Positions 18,085 to 24,983 of a stretch of DNA of 64,000 nucleotides are shown here, piece by piece. Each line of letters starts with the position of its first letter. Position 1 is the stretch's first letter. Origin of the DNA: Vampirovibrio chlorellavorus (GTDB lineage Bacteria > Cyanobacteriota > Vampirovibrionia > Vampirovibrionales > Vampirovibrionaceae); NCBI GenBank assembly GCA_001858525.1, contig LAPX01000005.1, positions 62,001 to 126,000 of the forward strand, read 5' to 3'. A program made the position numbers and the translations under genes. The notes under the pieces were generated by a model. It had not been told where the DNA came from. It ran no database searches and worked only from the letters and a program-made list of their open reading frames with translations.

Positions 18085-18581
18085 GGGGTTGGCGCGCCTG
18101 TCTGATGTACGGTTGTATCAAGGGAGGCAGTGGCTTTAAAGTCTCCTGCCTTGGATGGGTCTATTTGCCTTAACACATCCTGAAACGTTTTTAGCAGGCG
18201 AAACTGATAGCCGCAGCCTTCCGCCAATTTTCCGCCCATGAGCATGGCGTGTTCCGAGGGGTATTGGCGGCAAAAATTGGGGCGAGCGTCATAAATACCG
18301 CAAGATTTGTCCGCTTGCAGGTGCACGCACTGAAACAACAGCCCCTCTTCGTCACTTTCTGCCAAAAGGGGCTTAAAATATTGGTATTCGGGGTTTTTAG
18401 CCTTTATATCCTCAAACATGGCCACGCTGTTGATGGTCTGCTGACCATACACCAGATAAATGTGAGAGCAGCACTTGCCACACTGGTTACAGCCGCCGGT
18501 GCGCTCGTAATACTGCCCCTGCACAGCACCGTGCTGGCTGGGCTCCGCCCCTCTTAAAAACGATTTGACGATCTCTAACAT
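18081..18581 (-). CDS. YkgJ-family cysteine-cluster protein
   Basis: 166 residues from ATG 18581. Carries the family pattern CxxCGxCC (CNQCGKCCSHIYL) followed by a Cys-His pair (CVHLQADKSCGIYDARPNFCRQYP), likely to bind zinc or an Fe-S cluster. The biochemical role of this widespread family is not settled. An upstream in-frame ATG at 18608 lies before the -10 element, so 18581 is preferred. The stop overlaps the next gene by ATGA. Confidence 0.85.
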   Translation of the reverse strand: MLEIVKSFLRGAEPSQHGAVQGQYYERTGGCNQCGKCCSHIYLVYGQQTINSVAMFEDIKAKNPEYQYFKPLLAESDEEGLLFQCVHLQADKSCGIYDARPNFCRQYPSEHAMLMGGKLAEGCGYQFRLLKTFQDVLRQIDPSKAGDFKATASLDTTVHQTGAPTP

Positions 18582-18587
18582 TCCCCT

Positions 18588-18593
18588 ATTGTA
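18588..18593 (-). promoter_or_regulatory. -10 element of a probably leaderless promoter
   Basis: TACAAT on the minus strand, six bases (AGGGGA) before the ATG at 18581, so the transcript should begin at the start codon itself. Same geometry as upstream of the DEAD-box gene at 2612. Confidence 0.4.
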
Positions 18594-18696
18594 GCGTGTT
18601 TGGCACACTTCAGGCTAAAGATTATGGGCCAATATTGTGAACGCCAAAATAGACTAATACGAGATTAGGGAGGGCTAATTGAACAGACGAAAAAAC

Positions 18697-19575
18697 TCAG
18701 CCCACCGCATTCAGGCTTCTTTTACGCAGAATGACGGCATGGGTAATATTTTTGTCGCTGCCGTGAACGGTAGCCACCTTCTCGAATCCTGCCAGGCTAT
18801 TAGGATCCAGTCCTTCATACATGGCGTTTTTAAGGCCATCCACACTGCGAACAATCACCGTGCAACCCGGTTTGGCGGTTTTTGCAATTTGCTTGAGAAC
18901 CTGGCCTTTGTTGGGCACCATTACGGCAATGCCGACATGGGAGTAGGGGCCGTAGTTGAAGTTCTCGCCAGCCATTTGCTGAAAGTCAATTTTCCCTTGA
19001 GACTGGGCCGCAATGCCTTGGGTTGCGGCGATGGCTAGCCGGTCAGTGTCGATGCCTGTTACCCGGTTGGCAAACTTGGCGTAAGACAATACGGTGTTGG
19101 GCTGGGGGCCACTGCCCACAAATACGGCGGTGGATTGTTCATTCATGCCGCTGGTACGGGCTTCCAAATCGGCAAAGGAGGTATTTAGGGCCTGGTAATT
19201 GTTGTCAGCCACCTTGGGTGAGGAGCCCGTATTTTTCTTTTCCAGGAGTAAGACCCGTTCTTGGTATTGCTGGCGGAGGTATTGCATATCATCCGTATGA
19301 GCCCGCATCACGTAATCGCCCACGGTTTCTTGCCAAGGTTGGCTTCGGGCCTCCTCCTGCAGTTTCCCAATCCAGGCAGGCTGAATTTCACGTTTGCTAA
19401 CCGGATGCTCTCTGGCCTCAGTAACCAGGGCTACAAACTGCTGATCGAGCTTTTGGTATGCGTCCCAAATCGGTGTATTGTAAGGGGTTAAAGCGAGACT
19501 GTTGGAGGAGCCGGTTCGTTGCATAGAGCGGGCTGGTGTGGGCATTGCCAGACTGGTTTGTGGAATAGCGAGCAC
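18697..19575 (-). CDS. nicotianamine-synthase-like SAM-dependent aminobutyryl transferase
   Basis: 292 residues from GTG with AAGGA 9 bases upstream. Residues ~150-176 hold the SAM-binding start FVGSGPQPNTVL and GIDTD. Residues ~236-285 (PGCTVIVRSVDG, LDPNSLAGFE, ITHAVILRK) follow the C-terminal pattern of plant nicotianamine synthases in order and spacing. That family moves aminobutyrate from SAM; bacterial relatives (CntL) make opine metallophores. The N-terminal ~140 residues are helical and specific. It sits 73 bp downstream of a membrane-protein gene whose promoter bears Fur-like boxes. A plain class I methyltransferase is the alternative. Confidence 0.65.
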   Translation of the reverse strand: MLAIPQTSLAMPTPARSMQRTGSSNSLALTPYNTPIWDAYQKLDQQFVALVTEAREHPVSKREIQPAWIGKLQEEARSQPWQETVGDYVMRAHTDDMQYLRQQYQERVLLLEKKNTGSSPKVADNNYQALNTSFADLEARTSGMNEQSTAVFVGSGPQPNTVLSYAKFANRVTGIDTDRLAIAATQGIAAQSQGKIDFQQMAGENFNYGPYSHVGIAVMVPNKGQVLKQIAKTAKPGCTVIVRSVDGLKNAMYEGLDPNSLAGFEKVATVHGSDKNITHAVILRKRSLNAVG

Positions 19576-19648
19576 TGATGGATTCCTTATGAATGACGTC
19601 TATCAGGATGAAGTAGAAAAACAACGGGAGATTTTGAAATTGCTGTTA

Positions 19649-21118
19649 CTAGGCTCCCAGGGTGAGCAGGGGTTGTAAATAGTTGGCCAGGGTAATAGAT
19701 TCGGTTTGCTGTTTGGCAGCACCGGCCCGTAACAGGTTTAAAATGTAATCCACCCGGAACTGACCCATGGTCTCGGCCATGGCTTTGAGTCGCTGGGGGT
19801 TACTTTCCAGTCGATTCAGAATGTCTGTGGCCTGCAGGTTGGGATTTCGCAGGGCTTCCTGTTGCAGGGCGATCAGGTAGTTGACCTGCGCCCGGTATTT
19901 CTTGCTGTTAATACGCTTGCCTTCATTTACAATGGGGCCTCCCATAGCGGTTAAGCCTTGCCAGTGCTTGAGATCCAAAGCACCTTTTAGTACCTGACCT
20001 GCCGTAATTAAGGGTACGCCCAGAAAAGTCATCGCCCCATCCACTTCCCCTTTGCTTTGCAGGGCTCGCATGAGAACGGGCATATAAGAAATAATGGAGA
20101 AGACCAGGACAAATTGGGATAGCCGAGTGAAGCGCTCCGGGATTTTTCGAAATTCGGCGGGCCACTTGTTAAAGTTGTTCAGCTCTAATTTTAAGTGAGG
20201 ATTGTTTTGAATTTCCCTTTTTTGAAGAAAGTAGGCCAGAGTAGAGGCAATAAAGGCCACCAGATTGAGTTGGGCCCCAATGGCGGTTTGGTAAGGCTGT
20301 GGTTTTTTAAAATCTTCCTTGTTTTTAATGGATTCCTGCAGGTTTTTCCAGGGGCCGGTGGATAAGGTGTAGCGAAAGTCCTTCCCCATAAACTTCAGGG
20401 TATTCCACAGTTCCCGGAAAAAGCCTTTTTCACCCGCTTGTTGTTCGCCCTTAAAGGCTCGAAACAGGCGATGTTGATCGAACTCTCGGCGTTGGCCGGG
20501 GTTGTTGGTGTTTTTAATGTCGTTAGTTTCCCCGGAAAACCAGAAAAACGAACTGAGAAAGCTTATGGTCTGAAAATAGGGCTTTTTTATGTTTATGCAG
20601 GTGAGGGCCTGGGTGGTGGTGCCGGTTAAAGAGGACAGGCTTTTGGAGGGTTGTTGGGTGTTAATGCCCACCTGATAGCCGGTATTGAGCTGAAGCAACG
20701 TCGCAAGGCTGGCGGCCTTGTTCAAGGTTTCCATCAGGGATTTTTGATTTGCGTGTTTTTGGGCCCATTGCTCCATATTAGCGCCCCACTGTTCCCCCAG
20801 TCGATCGCCAATGACGGTTTTCAGTTTGTTCTGAACGGATTTTTGGGCCAGCTTTTGGGCAATTTGGGGAGAGAAAAACAGCACTCCATTAACGATGGTC
20901 ATCCCGGTCAGGCTGGTTTTGGCCAGTATGTCCCAAGCGGTACGTTTTTGGGGTGCGGTGTTGTCAAGGCTGAGGGGGACGGTGGGGGCGGCTTGGGCGT
21001 CAGGCCCTTGATTCCAACCAAAGGGGTTACGGTTGGCTTCCGCAGCGGCAGTAAGCTGTCCTGGGCGGATTGGAGGCCAGGCAGCTAGAGTGTTAACTTG
21101 TGAAGCCGCAAGAGAAAT
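19649..21118 (-). CDS. unrecognised membrane-associated protein, first gene of the putative metal-regulated operon
   Basis: The frame has ATG at 20902 (417 aa), but it stays open far upstream with normal codon use and no ATG, GTG or TTG. An ATT at 21118 with GAGGT seven bases upstream, about 44 bases after the predicted transcription start, would give 489 aa. Contents: Pro/Ala-rich N-terminus, hydrophobic segments around VNGVLFFSPQIAQ, LVAFIASTLAYFL and FVLVFSIISYMPVL, and a helical C-terminus. No family recognised. It precedes the nicotianamine-synthase-like gene and could serve export, uptake or anchoring, but nothing proves it. Confidence 0.6.
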   Translation of the reverse strand: MSLAASQVNTLAAWPPIRPGQLTAAAEANRNPFGWNQGPDAQAAPTVPLSLDNTAPQKRTAWDILAKTSLTGMTIVNGVLFFSPQIAQKLAQKSVQNKLKTVIGDRLGEQWGANMEQWAQKHANQKSLMETLNKAASLATLLQLNTGYQVGINTQQPSKSLSSLTGTTTQALTCINIKKPYFQTISFLSSFFWFSGETNDIKNTNNPGQRREFDQHRLFRAFKGEQQAGEKGFFRELWNTLKFMGKDFRYTLSTGPWKNLQESIKNKEDFKKPQPYQTAIGAQLNLVAFIASTLAYFLQKREIQNNPHLKLELNNFNKWPAEFRKIPERFTRLSQFVLVFSIISYMPVLMRALQSKGEVDGAMTFLGVPLITAGQVLKGALDLKHWQGLTAMGGPIVNEGKRINSKKYRAQVNYLIALQQEALRNPNLQATDILNRLESNPQRLKAMAETMGQFRVDYILNLLRAGAAKQQTESITLANYLQPLLTLGA

Positions 21119-21153
21119 GGCGGATACCTCAGAGTGACATGGGGTGTGAGGGC

Positions 21154-21198
21154 TTGAGAATAATTCTCAAAGTATGACAAATGAGAATAATTTTCAAT
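21154..21198 (-). promoter_or_regulatory. promoter overlapped by two Fur-like boxes
   Basis: TTGAGAATAATTCTCAA (21154-21170) is a perfect 17-bp palindrome, and TGAGAATAATTTTCA (21182-21196) is a near copy 27 bp away. Both fit the 7-1-7 Fur pattern TGAxAATxATTxTCA. On the minus strand TTGAAA (21192-21197), a 17-bp spacer and TACTTT (21169-21174) form a promoter whose -35 lies in one box and whose start point lies in the other. This is the usual geometry for repression by Fur, Zur or PerR; which regulator is unknown. Confidence 0.6.
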
Positions 21199-21343
21199 AG
21201 AAGGAACGAGAGGCCTCAAGGTAAGGCATTGGGTGATTTGGTTTTTGAAACCCACCTTATTTAAACCCATGGGGTTTCGGGATTTGCGCCGTCGCAGAAA
21301 ACAGAAGGTCTCGATTGTTTTTAGTTGTGTTGGCTAGCAACTT

Positions 21344-21372
21344 TTGACCTTGAGGATCTTAATACCAATATC
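21344..21372 (+). promoter_or_regulatory. candidate promoter for the proline-rich protein gene
   Basis: TTGACC (21344-21349), 17-bp spacer, AATATC (21367-21372). The gene starts 65 bases downstream with AAAGGA in front of its ATG. The metal boxes on the other strand are about 150 bp away and might also affect this promoter. Confidence 0.3.
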
Positions 21373-21437
21373 CAACCTCTATCAGATTGAGCTTGTTCAT
21401 CACGTTTCGGGTCATTTTTTTTAAAGGACTATCAATA

Positions 21438-22004
21438 ATGATTACTCCCGCTTTTGGCTCTTTGTCGCCGCGCTCAGTATCGCTTCAACCCCGTCAGGCA
21501 GAACCGGCCATCCCGATTCCTGCGCCGCAACCGAATGTGAATCCGGTGCAAAATAATGAGGCCGCCATTCCGGGAATTTTAGGTGGTATTCAGCAAATCA
21601 TGCAGCAACGTAGGGCGCAAAACCAAAACGTGGTACGTTTTGGTATGGATGCCCAACCACCCCAAGATCCCAACCAGCCTGGCTTACCCGGTCACGGCGG
21701 TGATGAGCCTCCGGGCACCCCCGAAGACCAAGGGATTCCTCACGTTATTCCCAACGCACCTCGGGCACCCCGACTGAATCGTGCAAGGCAACAGGAGGAT
21801 GCTGTAGCGGAGGATGCCCAACCTCTCTTGCCACATTTACTACCTTTCAATCTCTTGCCCATCTTCAATCAAGTGGCCCAGTTGAACCCGCTGCAGCAAC
21901 CAGCACCACCGCCGCAACCGCCGCAGTCTCCCTCGGTTCAATCTGCCCAAACCCGGGTAAAAATAAACTCTCCCACCAAATCGGTCAATAATTCCAGCCA
22001 ATAG
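21438..22004 (+). CDS. proline-rich low-complexity protein
   Basis: 188 residues from the ATG preceded by AAAGGA. Pro, Gln, Asn and Ala dominate; segments such as PPPQPPQS and PQDPNQPGLP indicate a disordered chain. A short helix (ILGGIQQIMQQRRAQNQN) precedes VVRFGMD. No signal peptide, membrane segment or known domain. It is divergent from the metal-boxed operon and closed by a strong terminator, so it is an independent unit. Function unknown. Confidence 0.6.
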   Translation: MITPAFGSLSPRSVSLQPRQAEPAIPIPAPQPNVNPVQNNEAAIPGILGGIQQIMQQRRAQNQNVVRFGMDAQPPQDPNQPGLPGHGGDEPPGTPEDQGIPHVIPNAPRAPRLNRARQQEDAVAEDAQPLLPHLLPFNLLPIFNQVAQLNPLQQPAPPPQPPQSPSVQSAQTRVKINSPTKSVNNSSQ

Positions 22005-22042
22005 CCGGTTTTATTTCGCGTTCAAATTGCCTTCCAATCTTT

Positions 22043-22076
22043 AAATTGCCTGAAGAAAACCCTCAGGCAATTTTTT
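22043..22076 (+). terminator. intrinsic terminator after the proline-rich protein gene
   Basis: AAATTGCCTGA (22043-22053) pairs perfectly with TCAGGCAATTT (22063-22073) and runs into a T tract. Confidence 0.85.
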
Positions 22077-22136
22077 GATCAGGGGCGGCCCGGTGCCCCA
22101 AAACGTCTGTATCCCAAAACATCGTTTCAACCCTCA

Positions 22137-23123
22137 CTAGCGTTTTTGCAACAGTAGCCATAAAAAGAAGGGGCACCCCAGCATGGCTGTTATTACCCCC
22201 ACCGGGATTTCTGCGGGGGCGATGACGCTGCGGGCCACCGTGTCGCAGACCGTTAATAAACTACCGCCCAGCAATGCGGAACCCAGCCATAAAAAGCGGT
22301 GATCGTGGCCCACCAGCAGGCGGCCGATGTGGGGGGCCATCAATCCCACAAAGCCAATGGGGCCACAGATGGATACAATGCCACCCACGGTCAGGGACGT
22401 CCCCCAGAACAGCAGTTTGCGGGTTTTATTCAAATCCACGCCCCGACTGGCCGCAATATCATCGCCCATGGACAGCAAGTTCAGCTCGTAGGGCAGGCAG
22501 GCGATGAGTACCACCCCGGGGGTGATAAAAAGCGTCAGTTGCATCAGGCTATTCAGGTCCAAGCCTTCTAATCCACCCATCAGGGAGTGCAGGATGCGGA
22601 ACACGTTGGTGAAATCGCTCAGGTATTGGATGAAGGTGACCGCTCCCCCAAAAAAGTAATTGATGGCCACACCGGCCAAGAGGAGCGTGCTAATGGAAAA
22701 GCGTCCGCCCAGGCTGGCCAGTTGGTAAACCAGCAGGGTGGTTAAGGCGGCTCCCAGCAAGGCCAGTAGCCCCGGCGCCCCATAAAAGGGAAACAGTCCG
22801 GCCAGCACAATGGCCAGCACACTTCCGAAGGAAGCGCCGCTGGCTACCCCAAAGGTAAAGGGGGAGGCCAGAGGGCTTCGAAACAGTGCCTGAAAAACCA
22901 TGCCGCATAAAGCCAGACCGGCGCCGGTGATGAAGGCGGCCAAGACTCGTGGCAGGCGAACGTTCCAGAAAATATCGGCGTCCAGTGTCTGAGAGGCGTT
23001 TAAATGCCAGGGGGCAATAAACTGCATCCCGATGCAGGGGGCTAAAAACAGAATAAGGCAGGCTATGGCGGCCAAGACCATCAGGGTACGTTGGGGCATC
23101 CTGCGGGGAAGGCTCTGGCTCAC
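22137..23123 (-). CDS. FecCD/BtuC-family ABC transporter permease (probable vitamin B12 uptake)
   Basis: 328 residues, about ten transmembrane segments. Typical BtuC/FhuB/FecCD stretches: FWNVRLPRVLAAFITGAG, GMVFQALFRSPLASPFTFG, GPIGFVGLMAPHIGR (coupling region contacting the ATPase) and ARSVIAPAEIPVGVITAMLG. Forms the inner-membrane channel for a large cofactor. The start is GTG, sharing one base with the ATPase stop (TAGTG), so coupling is tight. The riboswitch ahead of the operon points to a cobalamin substrate. Confidence 0.9.
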   Translation of the reverse strand: MSQSLPRRMPQRTLMVLAAIACLILFLAPCIGMQFIAPWHLNASQTLDADIFWNVRLPRVLAAFITGAGLALCGMVFQALFRSPLASPFTFGVASGASFGSVLAIVLAGLFPFYGAPGLLALLGAALTTLLVYQLASLGGRFSISTLLLAGVAINYFFGGAVTFIQYLSDFTNVFRILHSLMGGLEGLDLNSLMQLTLFITPGVVLIACLPYELNLLSMGDDIAASRGVDLNKTRKLLFWGTSLTVGGIVSICGPIGFVGLMAPHIGRLLVGHDHRFLWLGSALLGGSLLTVCDTVARSVIAPAEIPVGVITAMLGCPFFLWLLLQKR

Positions 23124-23974
23124 TAGGCTGTTCCTCCGGCCTGCGGGGGGTACGGATTGCCTGAATCCTGCTGAGGCACCAGCCAGTGCTTGGCGCCATC
23201 GGTACTGTTGGGGGCGGTTAGCTTTAAAAAGGGCAGCTCAAATAAGGTCTCTAGTTGCGCGGGTTGCAAGGTGGCCTCGGGCAGGCCTTCCAGTAGGACG
23301 TGTCCCTGCTTTAGTCCCAGAATTCGGTTGGCGTAATGGGCGGCGCTGTTGAGATCATGGGTCACGCACAGGATGGATAGCCCTTGGGCTTGGTTCAAAT
23401 GGCTCAGCAGGGCCAGAATGTCCTGTTGATTTTTGGGATCGAGAAAGGTGTCCGGCTCATCCAGCACCAAAATCTCAGGTTGCTGGGCCAAGGCCGCCGC
23501 AATCATCACTTTTTGCCGTTCGCCGCCACTGAGGCTGCTCAACACACGTTCCGCCAGAGGACCCGTGCCTGTTTGCTGCAAGGCTTGCTCTACCATCTGC
23601 CGATCCTGCGCCTGCGGGGCGGCCAAAGGGGCCAAATAGGGGTAGCGGCCCATCATGACAAAATCCCACACCAGTTGGGCGTCGCTGATGGTGGCAGACA
23701 ATGCGGACTGGGGAACGTAAGCCAGGTGCCGAGCTTTTGCTTTGGGTGAAAAGCTGGACAGCGGTTGTTCTCGCAGCAGAAACTGCCCGCCAGCGATTGG
23801 AATCAGACCCAACAGGGCTTTGATTAAGGTGGACTTTCCGGCCCCGTTGGGACCGATGACCGCCATAAAATCACCGGCCTGCATCTCGAAAGAAACGTCC
23901 TTCAGGATGGTCTGGTTTTGCAGACGCACCTGAATGGATGTGGCGCGTAATAAGGGTGATGGGGGATTACTCAT
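23123..23974 (-). CDS. ABC transporter ATPase (BtuD/FecE-like)
   Basis: 283 residues. Walker A GPNGAGKST at about 41-49, Q-loop region AYVPQSA, signature LSGGERQK and Walker B ILVLDEPDTFLD, then the switch His in CVTHDLNSAAHYANRI. Energises import through the adjacent permease. ATG 23974 overlaps the binding-protein stop by 8 bp and fits family N-termini; a frame extension to 24010 would lie inside that gene and is rejected. Confidence 0.92.
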   Translation of the reverse strand: MSNPPSPLLRATSIQVRLQNQTILKDVSFEMQAGDFMAVIGPNGAGKSTLIKALLGLIPIAGGQFLLREQPLSSFSPKAKARHLAYVPQSALSATISDAQLVWDFVMMGRYPYLAPLAAPQAQDRQMVEQALQQTGTGPLAERVLSSLSGGERQKVMIAAALAQQPEILVLDEPDTFLDPKNQQDILALLSHLNQAQGLSILCVTHDLNSAAHYANRILGLKQGHVLLEGLPEATLQPAQLETLFELPFLKLTAPNSTDGAKHWLVPQQDSGNPYPPQAGGTA

Positions 23975-24938
23975 GCTTCCAGTGTAATTCAGGGTGAATG
24001 GCCTGGGCAAATTGCGTCAGAATTTGGGGAAAGCGAGGGCCGGGAATCACCATGTAATCTTGCCCGAAGTGGTAAACTCGATGATGTTTGACGGCGGATA
24101 CCTGCGGTAGGCTTCGCCATTGGGCCTCGGCCATGGCGTTTTGATCTGCTTGTGTGAGCTGGGTGTTGGCGAGGCCTAGTGATTCGGTGGTTTCAATAAT
24201 GACATCCGGGTTAAGGCGCAGAATACCCTCTGCGGAAATTTGCAGAAAGCCTTTTTTATGGGGAGGCAGCACGTTGCGGCCACCAGCTTGTTCCACCAGT
24301 TGGTTGTAAAAGCCGTCTTCTCCTGCCACAAACGCCCATTTGAGTTTTTCCGACTGCACATTACGATCGAGGACGACCAATACAGTGGGGCGGGTGGCGG
24401 CCTGTTTCAGGGTGGAGGCAATCCGGTCCATTTCTTGTTGCAGTTCTTGATGCAATTGTTTGGCTTGTGTTTTCCGGTGACAAGCCTGCCCCACGGCATC
24501 AATGGAAGCTAAAATACCGGGGACGGTCTGATGATCGACGGCCAGTAGCGGAAAGCCCAGGGCTTTGAGCTGATGACTGAGCTGGATTTGTTCACCGCGC
24601 AGGATGACCAGATCCGGCTTGAGGCGCAACAGGGCTTCAGTGTCCGGATCCACATACCCACCCACTTGAGGCTTGCGTTGGGCCGCCTTGGGGTATTTGC
24701 AGTAGCGGGTCACCCCGGCCACGTGATCTCCTAAATCCAGGGCATACAAGACTTCCGTAATGCTGGGTGAGAGTGATACGACCCGTTGACAAGCGCTATT
24801 GAGAGAGGTCTGACTTGCGCTTGGCAGCAAGGTTTTAACACAACCACTCAGGGTAACCAGTGTTAAAAAAAGAATCGCCAGCAGTGCCCTGACTTTGAAA
24901 CAGGGGGAAGTTTTGCGAATGAACTGCTGGCGATACAT
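23967..24938 (-). CDS. cobalamin/iron-type substrate-binding lipoprotein (BtuF-like)
   Basis: 323 residues. Signal peptide with lipobox LSGC at about residue 32, so anchored in a membrane and facing the periplasm. The mature domain begins RVVSLSPSITEVLYALDLGD and has KPDLVILRGEQ, typical of class III (TroA/BtuF/FhuD) binding proteins with two lobes joined by one helix. Captures the ligand brought in by the TonB receptor and hands it to the permease. Second gene of the uptake operon. Confidence 0.9.
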   Translation of the reverse strand: MYRQQFIRKTSPCFKVRALLAILFLTLVTLSGCVKTLLPSASQTSLNSACQRVVSLSPSITEVLYALDLGDHVAGVTRYCKYPKAAQRKPQVGGYVDPDTEALLRLKPDLVILRGEQIQLSHQLKALGFPLLAVDHQTVPGILASIDAVGQACHRKTQAKQLHQELQQEMDRIASTLKQAATRPTVLVVLDRNVQSEKLKWAFVAGEDGFYNQLVEQAGGRNVLPPHKKGFLQISAEGILRLNPDVIIETTESLGLANTQLTQADQNAMAEAQWRSLPQVSAVKHHRVYHFGQDYMVIPGPRFPQILTQFAQAIHPELHWKHE

Positions 24939-24983
24939 AGCGAATGAGGGTGACTCTTTTTTAGTGAGGGTTCATTGGTAGGT

